Positions 45,346-57,058 of a stretch of DNA of 64,000 bases are shown here, in pieces. The stretch is from Lithobates sylvaticus. Its lineage: Eukaryota; Chordata; Amphibia; Anura; Ranidae. Location of the stretch: positions 626,395,380-626,459,379 of the forward strand of contig CM053028.1 of assembly GCA_028564925.1 (NCBI GenBank), written 5' to 3'. The notes beneath the pieces were generated by a model, which saw only the letters and a program-made list of their open reading frames with translations, did not search any database and had not been told where the DNA came from. Made by a program: the position numbers and the translations under genes. The number at the start of each line of letters is the position of its first letter. Positions within the stretch are counted from its first letter, which is position 1.

Positions 45346-45651
45346 TAAATTCTTAGAAAATTCTTATTAAAATATTTTTGTTGTATTAGCACCAAAATGT
45401 GCAAAAATTGTATTTGTAATATTTATATCTTCATTCATTAGACATGAATATCCATGTATGTTCCTGAAGAAGCCACACGGCGAAACATGTTGAGCAAAAC
45501 AGTGTGGTATTCTCTTGCATAGAAGAAACGTATTAATATATATTTTTTTCTTTTATGTATTAGTGTTTAAATAAAAATGTATCTTTTTTACTTATAAACT
45601 GTTGTTGACCATTATATGAACAGCACCAAGAAAGTCCCATCCATTCCCTGA
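45346..45651 (+). repeat. AT-rich repeat with a hammerhead-like motif
   Basis: No coding frame. At 45,464-45,486 the sequence reads CTGAAGA, A, GCC-ACAC-GGC, GAAAC, the order of a hammerhead core with a short stem II. It is followed by a possible CATGTT...AACAGTG stem (45,486-45,505). A Penelope-like origin is possible but not shown. Confidence 0.35.
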
Positions 45652-45824
45652 CAATGTGCTCTTTTTCTCTTCTTACTATTTCCCATGCAACAAATGTCAT
45701 CGTATAGAATTTCTTAACCCTGAATCCACCTACCAGCCACTGTTACCCTGAACATGTCATACCATCAATATAGTCAGTCCAGATATTTCATTAGCTTTAC
45801 TTTTGTGTTTTCCCACAAAGTCTA

Positions 45825-48800
45825 TGTAACGACACCCTGAGTATGAAAGCGGTTAAAGTCATTTAGGACATTCCCTTCCCGAACACCAAGGCAGCTACCG
45901 AACACTCCGATTCAGCCAAACAAGGAACCCATACGAATAACTCTCCTCCCAAGTACGAGACAAGGCTCTGTCTTGAAGGTCAAACAGGAATGAATCTTTA
46001 TTGGAAGGAATACAGGTCTTAGATACAGTAAAGAGGAGGTGCATACCTCCTGCTCATATTACTCTTAAAATACACCGGTGACCAGACCTAATTAACATGA
46101 GCTAATTACTAATCCTTTAGACAGCCTAGATGACTCAGACATGATCTTTAGGCCAGACTTGCCGTCTTGTAGCTCAGAAGACACAATCCACATTATCACA
46201 AATCAACACAGATCTCCTTTACACAATAGCAGGATTAATTAACACTAACAACAATGGGGATCTAATGACTCTTAGATCCCATACTAGACTTATTTACAAT
46301 AAACACATTTCAGCAGACAACAGACAGACCGGTGGCCTGAGTTGATGACATCAGCACCTTTTTTGAGCCTCAACATTATGAAGCCATCATTATAATATGG
46401 CATATACCGGGTTCCGAGAGTATGTGTTTTGGGGGGACATGGACTTGAATCCAAAGTAGCACCACCTCGAGGGTCCCCAGGCATACAGCTCACAAAGAAC
46501 ATCGTTCCCCCAAATGCCAGGGCCCATGATCGGTCGGCAAGAGGCTAGCATTCAGTCCCCTTCAAAAGCCTCTGTCCCGGCTAGGTCTGTCACATTTCTC
46601 CCCTTTCAGCAGGAGACTAACACAGGAGGAGACCCCAGACGGGTTGTCCCAAACAGAGCATTACTTACCCAGCCAACCTCTGCCTCTCTCAGAGAACATG
46701 CCCGCCGCTGTGGAGAGGCCTGGACTGGCCCTTCTCCCTGGAGTCTTTTCAGCCGCTGGAGAGAAGACAGGGTGACTGGGCTTACTCCATCATGCTGTTG
46801 GGGATCTGGGCCGACCGCCCAGCATCCCTGGGGTATACAAGTGGAGACTGAAGTTCTATCCACCGATATCAGCTCAAGCTGCAGTTGTGAGGTGCAGATT
46901 GCATTCTCTCCTTGGGTCCTGATCTGCTGCTCGGGAGTGACCACCACCTCCTCACCCTGGGCCTCCAGAACTGACACAGGTGTGGGGCAGAGGTCTTGGA
47001 CCCTCTGTCCGGTTGCCAGCACTTTAGCTGGGTTGGTGTCATCATTCTGGGGCGCCATCTGCGGCTGGACAGTGTGACCGATCGCCCCAGCTTCCTGAAG
47101 CTGTAGAGACACTGTAGGTGCTAGGCAGAGGCCAGCGGCGCTCTGCCCTGTTGCCAGTGATTCAACTGGGAGTAGAAGCTTTACTAACGCAGCTTGTCGC
47201 TGGAGAGAGGGGCCAACTGCCCGACTCCCTGGAACTCCACAGTTGTTGCCGCTGCTGGACAGAGGTTGGTAGAAATCTGCCCTGGTGCCAGCACTTCTGC
47301 TGGGGCCTCCACATACTCCACTCCGATTAACCATTGTGGCAGGAGGCTGGCTTCCTCCACTCCCAAACTGTATAGCTGCCATTGGAGAGGTGAGCTGCTG
47401 CTTCCTTTTCCATTCCCTCATCTGGTTGTTGGCATGACATTTCTCTGTCACTGTCTTCCAGGTGCATGAATCCTTGTTGGGGAGTGACAATCACCTTCTC
47501 ATCCTGGGCCTCCGGAACTGCCACAGGTGTAGGGCAGAGGTCTTGGACCCTCTGTCCAGTTGTCAGCACTTCAGCTGCATAAGTTTCTGGTAACTCCACC
47601 AATGCTGCTGGCAGCAAATCCCATGTCTCTCTCAGTATTGTGGGAGAAAGGCAAACTGCCTCTTCTCTCCAGGAGGCTGAAGCTGCTGTTGGTGCTGGGC
47701 AGAGGCTAGCAGAGCTCTGCCCTGTTGTCAGCACTTCAGCTTTGAAGACGGCAATCCCCGGAGTTTCCACTGCCGATTCTCTGGCATGCTGCTAAACGCA
47801 TTCTAGCAGTTTCCTGTATGCCTTTTCCAGATGCTGTTCCTTCCTTAGCAAATAGTCTAGATCAGGTTTAAGCTCTGAGACCCCTGCAAGACCGAGCATA
47901 GCCTCTCTGTATTCCCGCAGGTCTTCAAGGGTAGGTTCCCCTTCAGCACCATACACAAAACAATCTGAAAGGCTCTCCCACAGCAATCCAGGGTCACCAA
48001 AGTCATATCCTTCCGGAGAACATTCTGTTATCTCCCCTAAATATTCCTGCCCTGTGTGCCATTGCAGAGCCCGATACTGATTGTCCAGGTCTATCTCCTG
48101 CTGGACCAGCCTGTCCAACTCAGTCACCCATTGCTCCTGGGGCCACTCTCCCAGGAATTGCATCCGCAACTTCCATTGTTCACTGGCCTGCTGCTCAGGG
48201 GTTGGAAAGCACTTGCCCTGTTGCATGCCAGCAACCTGGAGGGCTCTAATCCAGTGTTTTACCCAAATCTTCTGCCTGAGCTCCAGGTATTCATCCGCAG
48301 ACACAGTCCTGGGGATTGCTGAAAGGACGATCCGCAGCAGCCTCGGGAACTTTGATGCCAGATCCATATGTCCGAAGGGGTGACTGAAGGCTGCTATCCC
48401 GATCTTGTATCCAGGTGGAGGTTTGGATGTCCTTCTGGGCTGTGGGAATCATCCCGCTGCTTGTCACCAGTTGTAACGACACCCAGAGTAGGAAAGGGGT
48501 TAAAGTCGTTTAGGACATTCCGTGCCCGAACACCAAGGCAGCTACCGAACACTCAGATCAGCCAAACAAGAAACCCATACGAATAACTCTCTCCCCAAGT
48601 ACGAGACAAGGCTCTGTCTTGAAGGTCAAACAGGAATGAATCTTTATTGGAAGGAATACAGGTCTTATATACAGTAAAGAGGAGGTGCATACCTCCTGCT
48701 CATATTACTCTTAAAATACACCAGTGACTAGACCTAATTAACATGAGCTAATTACTAATCCTTTAGACAGCCTAGATGACTCAGACATGACCTTTAGGCC

Positions 48801-49198
48801 AGACTTGCCGTCTTGTAGCTCAGAAGACACAATCCACATTATCACAAATCAACACAGATCTCCTTTATACAATCGCAGAGTTAATTAACACAAACAACAA
48901 TGGGGATCTAATTACTCTTAGATCCCATACTAAACTTATTTACAATAAACACATTCTAGCAGACAACAGACAGGTGGCCTGAGTTGATGACATCAGCACC
49001 TTTTTTGAGCCTCAACATTATGAGTCTGTGTTTTGGGGAGACATAGACTTGAATCCAAAGTAGCACCACCTCAAGGGTCCCCAGGCATACAGCTCACAAA
49101 GAACACCGTTCCCCCAAATGCCAGGGCCCATGATCCATCTGCAAGAGGCTAGCATTCAGTCCCCTCCAAAAGCCTCTGCCCCGGCTAGGTCTGTCACA
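45825..49198 (-). mobile_element. Small non-autonomous LTR element (3.4 kb)
   Basis: LTRs lie at 45,825-46,594 and 48,472-49,198, and GTCTA flanks both edges (45,820-45,824 and 49,199-49,203). On the minus strand the LTR runs TGTGACAGACC...GTCGTTACA. A purine tract (GAAAGGGGAGAAA) precedes the 46,594 LTR and a TGGTGACAAGC stretch follows the 48,472 LTR, so the element is transcribed leftwards. The interior (1.9 kb) has no RT, protease or integrase. Open frames on the minus strand lie within 46,606-48,367. The LTRs differ by small indels and scattered substitutions, so it is moderately young. It would need enzymes from another element. It inserted in repeat B. Confidence 0.85.
46606..48367 (-). 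other. Interior open frames of the non-autonomous LTR element, function unknown
   Basis: The promoter-proximal frame (47,792-48,367) encodes 191 residues starting MDLASKFPRLLRIVLSAIP, acidic and Trp-rich with helical character (repeated EQW, LRKEQHLEKAYRKLL). I do not recognise it; a structural gag-like role would be the default guess. Farther on (46,606-47,770) the frames are Gln/Pro-rich and contain two related segments with TGQRVQDLCPTPV and a following VTP-QQ motif, so part of the interior arose by internal duplication. The whole is a fossil with some breaks. Confidence 0.4.
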
Positions 49199-49853
49199 GT
49201 CTATTCAGCCCAAAACCATTTCCCTTTTTCTCCATCCCTGCACATACAATAGCACAGTACTACTATAGCAGTCAGCGAGGGTCTTTTCTGACCATCACTG
49301 CTATACTAAGTCACAGTCCTAATTTTAAATACTCTGCCATCACTTCTGACTTTTCCTAAATCTTAAAACATAAATCATCAAAAAAATCACATTAAAATAA
49401 AAAGAAAACATAATAAAAATTACAAATCTCCAATACCTTTTTAACTCCGTTGTTCAAAATAAGAAATAAAATAACTAAGCAACAAAATAAAATAAAAATA
49501 AAAACCTATACACACACACACAAAAATATATTCATCATAAAAGGAAATAAAATGTATGTTTGCATTTCCTTAGAACAATCTTGTCCATTTAAGAAAATAT
49601 GAAGTAACAACAGTATTCAAGTTCTTATCTAGAATCAGAGGAGCCATCATGTGTCCTGACATAGAAATATGTCATCAGAGAAAACAAAAACATATCAAAA
49701 TGAGGGCACGTTAAATATACAAAAAATTTATTTTGCTTCCTTTTATATGAAAAAAAGACCAAGTGGTCCATAGTGTCTGCCCATTTTTTTAATTCTTTTT
49801 AAATTTATACATGTTTTAGAGTATAGATCTATGTTTGTCCCAAGCATGTTTAG

Positions 49854-51081
49854 CAAGATCTTTTACCTTTTTTGGTCTAATGAGAACCTTCAAGGTCAAA
49901 GATAGCTGACATCCTTCAACATGTAGTGGGTTGTGAGGCATAGTGGGTGCAAGAGTGGTAAAAGTCTTTGGGTGTCGGACACTTCTTGGATGCAAAAGAG
50001 GTTCTATTTCTTTAACAGTCCTTTTTTTATAATTTGCAGGGGAAAGAGTGTTAGGGCCAGGACACCCTTAAGTAGTAGCAATTTTAAATGGCAGACTCCG
50101 AGGCTTCAATAGGAGGACAGCTGTACAGAGAAAGGCCCCAGCAAGGCGCCACTTCTGCACGTGCAGGATTGTTCCAAGTTCAAATGTAACAGTTCTCTCA
50201 ACTGTACTACAACTTCTACTTGTAGTTCTTCAGCCCCCCTGAGCTCCTGGTCTCTCACTAGACCCTTGTATTTACTGACTCTGAATCCCTGAGCTCCTCA
50301 AGGCTTTTGCAGTGGTATCTCCCTCAAGCGTCACCCACGCTTCCCTGCTGGGTCCCTAGCTTGGCACTCCAGATACAAACTCTCCCTCAAACTTCACCCC
50401 TGCTGACCGGCTTGGTCCTTGGCTTGACACACAATGCTGCTCTGCAAGCATCACCTCCGCTGGTTGGGTCCCTGAGTCGATCACCGCCTGAAGTTTTCTG
50501 ATTCTCCACCGTGCCTGTTCGGTGAGAATGTTGCTCCGGTACTTGCTTCAGCTACTCACTGTGGTCTCTGGTAAAGGTTGTTGGTCCCTTAGTAGCGAGA
50601 GCTTCCCTTCTACCTCCGACCATGACAGGTTCCCCGGACGGGAGAACCGTCACTTCTGGGTGGACTGCAAGCCGCATTCCCAACCCTGTGCTGCCCTCTT
50701 ACTTCTGGATAGGCCCTCACACAGCCTGGCAGCCAAATGCCCCCAGGATAGGCCAAATCTCTGGCCTAGCAACCCGGGGCAGACGACACACATCCACCCA
50801 GACGGCAGTCCAGGTGGCACAGAGCATAGATCACCTTACTCTATCCAAATATATAGGCTCTCCCATTGGCTGAGATACCCCATATACCCATAACCTGACC
50901 TTGAGTTGTCCTTCTCATATCTAGTACCCCCAAGTGCCCAACCACCTAGTGGTAGAAGAGAAAAATACAACAAGACCAAACTTAGGGAGAAATCAATGGA
51001 TCTCTGACAATTTAACCATGGTAGCTACTCCTGACAAGGAATTTGGTGGGGAACTCCCTGACTAAACCCCAGGGTGCTACA
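49854..51081 (-). mobile_element. Unassigned 1.2-kb insert in the paralogous LINE (solo-LTR-like)
   Basis: CATGTTT stands at both edges (49,844-49,850 and 51,080-51,088 region). The paralogue at 8,841-8,858 runs through without it. On the minus strand it begins TGTAGCACCCTGGGG, has a TATATATTT box near 50,853 and continues GC-richer, as many gypsy LTRs do, and a TG...CA span 49,922-51,081 can be drawn. Its edges do not give a clean 5-bp duplication, so the class stays open. Confidence 0.4.
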
Positions 51082-51640
51082 CATGTTTGGAGCCATTTAC
51101 TGTTCACTGACTTGTTTCCTCTGCTGGAAGTCTATTCCAAGCATCAACTACCCTTTCAGTAAAATAATACTTTCTAAGATTAGTTTTGAACTTTCCTCCA
51201 GTTAGTTTGAGGTCATGTCCCCATGCTCTTGATTTTTGTTTTATATTGAAAACACTGCCCTCCTGAACCTTATTCACCCCCTTTGAAGTATTTGAAGGTT
51301 TCAATCATGTCTCCCCTTTCCCTTCTTTCCTCCAGACTGTACATATTAAGTCGCTGTCCATATGTTTTATCCCCCAGACTTCTCACAATTTTTGTTACCA
51401 GTCTCTAGATTCATGTCTTATCAATATCATTTTGTAAGTGAGTTCACTAGAACTGGACACAGAATTCTAAATGAGGTCTAACTAAAGATGTATATAGGGG
51501 AATTAGAACCTCCTTCCTCCTGCTGGTGATCCCTCTAGTAATATAAAGATCTATATAGAGGAATCAGGACCTCCTTGCTCCTTCTGGTGATCCCTCTAGT
51601 GATATAAAGATCTATATAGAGGAATCAGGACATCTGCGTC
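51082..51640 (-). pseudogene. Second copy of the CR1/L2-group LINE relic
   Basis: The minus-strand frame 51,104-51,304 ([11 protein letters not shown]...[18 protein letters not shown]) is close to that at 8,640-8,825. It continues to the two and a half 72-bp units at 51,490-51,635. Here the LINE lacks the MITE and the 434-bp insert found in the other copy, so those came after the copies separated. No active-site core remains. Confidence 0.75.
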
Positions 51641-51792
51641 GGATCACATACATATACTTGAGCTGGCATTTCCAGGTAGAGGGCTCACACGTGGGTTGCC
51701 CCATATGTGCTGTGATTTTGTGGTTAGCAGATCCCAGCCAATGATTCATGGCCAGGACCTGCTTTTTCTGCTTAGCCAATTACAGTGCAGAT

Positions 51793-52501
51793 TAGACATG
51801 TGCAATTCGTTTCGTTTTTATCGTTTTTTCGTTTTTTTTCGTTATTTTCGTTCGTTCGTTTTCGTACGAATGAACGAATCATTCGAATCGTACGAATACG
51901 AATAACGAATCGTAACGAATCGTTCGAATCGTACGAATCCGAATAACGAATCATTCGAATCGTACGAATCCGAATAACGAATCATTCGAATCCGAAAAAC
52001 AACGAAAATCCGAAAAAACTAATTAGAAACAACGAATGTACTAATGAAGAAAATCCGAAAAAAAAAAAACGAACGAAAACGAACGAAAAAATTCGTAACT
52101 TTTTTTTTTGTTGAATTGGTCATTTTCCGTGTCCCTTACTATGGTGCTGCTAAACGTGCTTCGAATGGATTGAACAAAAAAATTAGTACATTCGTAACTT
52201 TTTTTCCGATTCGTAACTTTTTTTTTCGATTCGTAACTTTTTTTTTCGATTCGTAACTTTTTTTTTTTTTTTTTTTCGATTTGTAATTTTCCATGTCTCT
52301 ATTGAACCAAAAAATTTGTACATTCGTAACTTTTTTTTCGATTCGTAACTTTTTTTTTTTTCGATTCGTAACTTTTTTTTCGATTCGTAACTTTTTTTAT
52401 TATTTTTTTTCGATTTGTAATTTTCCATGTCTCTATTGAACCCAAAAATTTGTACATTTGTAACTTTTTTTTCGATTCGTAACTTTTTTTTTTCGATTCG
52501 T

Positions 52502-52533
<32 letters not shown>

Positions 52534-52966
52534 CGATTTGTAATTTTCCGTGTCTCTATTGAACCCAAAAATTCGTACATTCGTAACTTTTTTTTTCGAT
52601 TCGTAACTTTTTTTTTTTCCGATTCATAACTTTTTTTTCGATTCGTAAATTATTAAAATGTAATAATAGCATACACATTACATCAAATTATGAATTATGC
52701 TCCGATTACGAATCTACGAATGTTACGAATGTACGAATAAATACGAATGTGTCCGAAAATTAAACTAACGAAAAAACGAATCAACGAAAAAATAACTCTT
52801 ACGAATGTACGAATCGTTACGAATACGAACAACGACGACTTACGAATGTACGAATCGTTACGAATCGACGGAAACGAAAAAAACGAAACGAAAAAAAACA
52901 AATTTTTTTCGGAAACGAAAAAAACGAAACGAAAATAAACAAATTTTTTGGTTGTGCACATGTCTA
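51793..52966. mobile_element. hAT-type MITE with ACGAAT/poly-T arrays
   Basis: TAGACATGTGC at the left and its inverse at the right, with GTGCAGAT on both sides (51,785-51,792 and 52,967-52,974). The interior has an ACGAAT-rich left arm, about 450 bp of repeats built of CGATTCGTAAC plus T-runs (52,180-52,650), and an ACGAAT-rich right arm. No gene; the Lys/Ser-rich frames are translations of the T-runs. Confidence 0.85.
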
Positions 52967-52974
52967 GTGCAGAT

Positions 52975-53219
52975 CCCTGTGTTTACAAACAACGCAAAGC
53001 TCTGTACAGAGAGCAGAGATGTAGCTGTTTTTTTCTCAATGCAAAGCAGGGAGAAAAATTTGCCACATCTGCTAGGAAAAGCAGCACACATTATGCTTGT
53101 TAGGCACACAACTAACTGTTTCCTTGCCACACCAATCATATAATGATGCCGTAAAGCACTGGTGACAGTATATAAAATAAAAATGTAATTTTTTTGTCAC
53201 AATTTTGTTAAAAATGAAG
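52975..53219. other. No recognisable feature
   Basis: The sequence between the hAT-type MITE and the TTAA-element remnant contains no convincing frame or repeat that I can match in the window. Confidence 0.5.
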
Positions 53220-53685
53220 ACATTTTATAAAATGTGTTTTTTTTTTTTTTTTACAACTTCAAATAACTCACCATGTCTCTTACTAAATACTAAAACTGGA
53301 TAATTTTTGGGAATTTGTACTGTTCTTGCATTTAAAGAGCCTCAAGAAATAAGATAGCCCATCAGTAAATCAGAATTGATAAATTTTCAAATATGTAAAG
53401 CATAATTTTTACCCAAGCTAATTAATATACACTTATTGGGATTTCTTTTACCAAAGAAATGTAGCAGAATAAATGTTGTCCTAAATTTATGAAGACAGTT
53501 GATTGGATATGTTTTATAACAGAAATAAGAAAACATTTTTTGGTCTTTTTCCATTTATATCACAAAAAAATTAAAAATAAACCCAAATGCCAATAAAAGA
53601 AAGCTCTATTTGTGTGAAAAAAAATGAATTTTTGTACAGTGTTGCATGACTGCACAATTGCCAGTTAAAGTAGCCCAGTGCTGAA
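53220..53685. mobile_element. TTAA-element remnant, opened by the third hAT copy
   Basis: It follows the right part of the 26,221-31,281 element (about 30,820-31,215): CCTCAAGAAAT, TATACACTTATTGG and AAAGAAAGCTCTATTTGTG, then TGCATGACTGCACAATTGCC. The match stops at the hAT insertion and only about 14 bases resume at 60,917. Confidence 0.65.
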
Positions 53686-54260
53686 TAGGGTTGGGCAAAC
53701 GGTTTGGCCCGAGCATGAGTTTGGCCCGAACATTTGCTATTCGCCCGTTCAGTGAACACGTGAATTGTCTGGGCGTTCGACCATTTGTTTGGCCCGCCGA
53801 GCGCCCCACAATGTACTGCACATCGCTCAGTGCATTGGAAGCCCTGAATGTCTGAAGCAATAAAGGTTTTGCCCAATCAGGGCACAGAACACCATCAGAG
53901 CCATAATCGGAGAAAGTAATGATGACTGTGCCCAATCATGGCTCATTGCTCATAGACCCACCCCACCAGGGCCGGTGCCAGGATTTCAAACACCCTAGGC
54001 GAAACCTCATTTTGCCGCCCCCTGGCTCCACCCCTGCACTTTTACTGCAGTATATTGAAGTGCATCAGTGCAGTTTTACTGCAGTGTATTAAAGCGTGTC
54101 AGTACAGTTTTACTGCAGCATATTGAAGTGTGTCAGTGGAGTGGGTCTGTGTAGTGAGTAGTCAGGTTAAAGTGCATCAAACACCACTTTCCATTGATTA
54201 AAATGCATCCATGTACACATTTCCTTGTCTCTATTACATTTCGGTAATAACACCTCCTAT

Positions 54261-54600
54261 CATGTCTGAGAGGCCAACAAGGAGAGGCAGATGTCCCATG
54301 GCACTATAAGGGGGCCAGAAGTGTATGTGTCCACAGGCAAAGGTGGACGTGGTCCATCCTCAGGCAGGGCACCATTTCCTCTGTTTAGTGATGTTGCCCA
54401 TGGTATCCAGCAATAGCATGCAGAAAAGGTGGTGGACTGGATAACTAAACCATCCTCATCCTCGTCCTCCTCTATCACCCAAGCAGAGACTAATGTACAG
54501 TACACCCCAGCTGCCAGAGCATCTTATTCTGCCTCCTTGTCAACCACCAACACCCAAAGCCCAATTTTTTCACCACTTTTTGACCGGAGCATATTATTTC
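54261..54600 (+). pseudogene. N-terminal remnant of hAT transposase
   Basis: It starts MSERPTRRGRCP, then has a frame change, and continues VVDWITKPSSSSSSSITQAE, which parallels MAGRPPRRGRAC and LVEWMTKPSSSSSSSFTQAQ of the intact transposase. The BED finger and catalytic core are missing. The alignment supports choosing the downstream ATG (14,390) in the complete copy. Confidence 0.75.
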
Positions 54601-55528
54601 AATTTTTGACAGCAAGGTCAATTCTTGCTTTCCTGACAGACTCCATGGCAGCCTACGTATGGGTTAATCCCGCCTCTCCTACCTCATAGGACCCCACTCC
54701 CATAAATCTTTGCTCCCAGCTAGGCCCCGTGTTCCTTTTTTGTCCTCCTCCTTAGGACTAAAGAGGTAGTTCTTACCTTAAGGAGTAGTGATCCAGTCCT
54801 GGCGTTTTCCCCTTGCGTTGGCGGTGAAGAGATGGCGGTATTGGAGTCCAGTTGCCCAGCTATTAGCAGGGTGGACACGGGTGATGTTGTGGTGCCCTGA
54901 AGAGCTTACTATCCAGTCATTGACTGGCAAGCGGCAATTTGGCCATTCGTCCTCGCTATTAGCAGGAGGCCTTCCACTTTTGATGCCCGGTCGTGCCCGC
55001 CTGTGAATGGCGCTTGGAGGGTCAGGTCGGATCGTTCCGTGCTGGATGGGTATCGTATGGTGTATTTTTTCCATGGCAGCCGGTGTGTATATTTGTTGTA
55101 TGTCCCTGTTTGTCCTCAAGGATGGCGGCTGGAGCGCATCTGCGTTCCAGTCCGCCGCTGTTCGTCCCTACGGCGCATGCGCACGGCCACGAGCCAGATC
55201 GAGGCTTGGCTCGCGCATGCGCAGTCCGGTCGGAACGGCGGTGGCCGCGCATGCGCGCGGACGTCGCAAGGCGGCGCACGACAACGTTCGGAGCGCCGTG
55301 ACGTCATCAAGGGCGGCAAATTTAAATAGCTGTCAGATACAGCTATGCCCTGGCTTCCAGGGGGAATCTACAGACGCCGGTTCTCTTGTCCCTATAGCGT
55401 ATCTGTGGAAGGTAGGCTGAACACCCTTTTTGTTCTATGCAGCAATGGTTACTTGCTTCTGCTAGCTATGGGATGTTTATGCATTATCATGTCTTGCCTG
55501 CAGTCTCTGCTGTTTTTCCTTGCCATGG

Positions 55529-57058
55529 ATGTGTCGTCGCCGCCTAGTGGTCAGCCCTTATGCCGCAGGTAGGACGGAATTTTTTTCCTCTACCTGTTTT
55601 TGCATGGGTTGTCAGGGTTATTGGGGAAATTATAAGTATTTTGTTTCCTGTTCTTTTCTCAGCCCTTCTAGGTCCGATCAACATCCAGCAGCACGTGAAG
55701 AGAAATCCAGGTCTCAGCGTGACCAATCAAAGTCAAGATCTTCTTCTAAACATCACACGGACAGATCAAGGTCCGGCTCTAAACATGATTCCCGCCGCCA
55801 TTCCGGTCACACGGAGAAAAAAGCCTGCTGGGGGTGTAGGGCTTATGTCCCAGAGGACAGATCTCTCTGCGAAGCATGCTACTCCAGAGCTGCGAAAGAG
55901 AGAGGTGCAGGTGACCAGCAGGTGGAAGCACTGGTCAGGAAGGTGGTGCAAGAATCTCTGAACAGGACAGAGTCAGCCAACATAACCATTCCCCCTTCAG
56001 CACCGGCCTCAACTGCGGACGCAGTCGAGCTTGAAGTTCCGGGTCCCTCTCATGACTATCTCTCGTCAAATGGATCCTCAGATGAGGAGGTCGAGGTGGA
56101 TGAATATGGAGCGGGATTCGACTTCTCTCAAGTCCCTCATTTGGTCAGGGCAGTTAAAGATGCGCTAAAATGGGAAGACCCAATAGAGATGCCCTCCAAA
56201 CAAAAGAAGTATTTTAAACATCTGAAAAAAGAGCGCCCGAATTTCCCTTTCCTAAGCGAGCTTGGTGAAATCATATCTGATGAGTGGGGAAAGGTTGAGA
56301 GAAAGAACTCTTTAATCACCAAAGTGGCAAAAATGTACCCATTCAAGAGTGAGGAGGTGAAATATCTGGATTCAGCCCCCCTCATTGATGCGGCGCTCAT
56401 GAGATTGGTGAGACATGTCACGCTTCCACTGGAAGATACAGTGTCATTCAGAGATGGTTTGGAAAGGAAGATCGACACTGATCTCAAACGGATATATATT
56501 ACTGCAGGGATGGCCTGCAAACCGGCCTTAGCTCTTGCGGCTTTGTCGAAAGCCATGGAATCATGGACAGATGACGTAGGTGCAACCCTGGGAAGTATAT
56601 CCGATGATGTGGTCAGGAATTCCCCAGTGCACGAATTGAGGATGGCATCGGCTTTTCTGGGTGAGGCATCCCTGGACATTATCCGGTTGGTATCGCGTGT
56701 CATGCTATCCTCGGTCACAGCTAAACGGGCCCTGTGGTTGCGTCCATGGGTGGCGGATCCTGCCTCCAAACAGGCATGGTGCAAGATTCCCTTTGAGGGT
56801 TCCTCCCTCTTCGGGAACAAGCTGGACTCGGCCATCACACGCACTACCGGGGGTAAGTCAGGTTTCCTACCCCAGGATCGTCGTCTCTTGAGCCAGAGAA
56901 GAGCTCAACCTAAACATGATCAGGAACGTGCTAGAGACGCACGTCGTTACAGACCTGGCAGGGAATTCAGGAAAAACTGGCGAAGAAATCAGCCTTCAGG
57001 ACAGAAGTCCACAAAAGCCACACCCTCTGGGGGTCGGGATACGGCTAAGTCTTTTTGA
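55529..57058 (+). CDS. DIRS gag-like protein
   Basis: About 510 codons. The N-terminal part is Ser/Arg-rich (about 55,700-55,800, SRSGSKHDSRR), followed by a small CxxC...CxxC cluster (CWGCRAY...LCEACY) that could bind zinc. A conserved central region (about 56,110-56,800) and a basic Arg-rich tail end it. DIRS gag-like proteins are presumed to bind element RNA. A GT...AG pair near 55,568-55,670 could mark a small intron at the 5' end; introns have been reported in some DIRS elements. The exact start is therefore uncertain. Confidence 0.75.
   Translation: MCRRRLVVSPYAAGRTEFFSSTCFCMGCQGYWGNYKYFVSCSFLSPSRSDQHPAAREEKSRSQRDQSKSRSSSKHHTDRSRSGSKHDSRRHSGHTEKKACWGCRAYVPEDRSLCEACYSRAAKERGAGDQQVEALVRKVVQESLNRTESANITIPPSAPASTADAVELEVPGPSHDYLSSNGSSDEEVEVDEYGAGFDFSQVPHLVRAVKDALKWEDPIEMPSKQKKYFKHLKKERPNFPFLSELGEIISDEWGKVERKNSLITKVAKMYPFKSEEVKYLDSAPLIDAALMRLVRHVTLPLEDTVSFRDGLERKIDTDLKRIYITAGMACKPALALAALSKAMESWTDDVGATLGSISDDVVRNSPVHELRMASAFLGEASLDIIRLVSRVMLSSVTAKRALWLRPWVADPASKQAWCKIPFEGSSLFGNKLDSAITRTTGGKSGFLPQDRRLLSQRRAQPKHDQERARDARRYRPGREFRKNWRRNQPSGQKSTKATPSGGRDTAKSF

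Larger units (their letters stand above)
45652..49853 (-). repeat. Repeat B: inverted paralogue of repeat A
   Basis: The flanks of the LTR element (45,652-45,824 and 49,199-49,853), read on the minus strand, match 16,428-18,849. At about 49,842-49,849 it has the single GTCCCAAG (inverse CTTGGGAC) that is duplicated around the hAT at 8,859. At about 49,703-49,707 it has a single TTAA where repeat A carries the 16,602 element. It is therefore an empty-site reference for both. Confidence 0.75.

Noticed and set aside
52183-52580. Lys/Ser-rich frames (SYESKKK repeats)
   Set aside because: They are translations of poly-T plus CGATTCGTAAC repeats in a MITE.
55003-55420. Overlapping Arg/Ala-rich frames before the DIRS gag
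   Set aside because: They lie in GC-rich leader DNA, in several frames and both strands at once, without a conserved motif.
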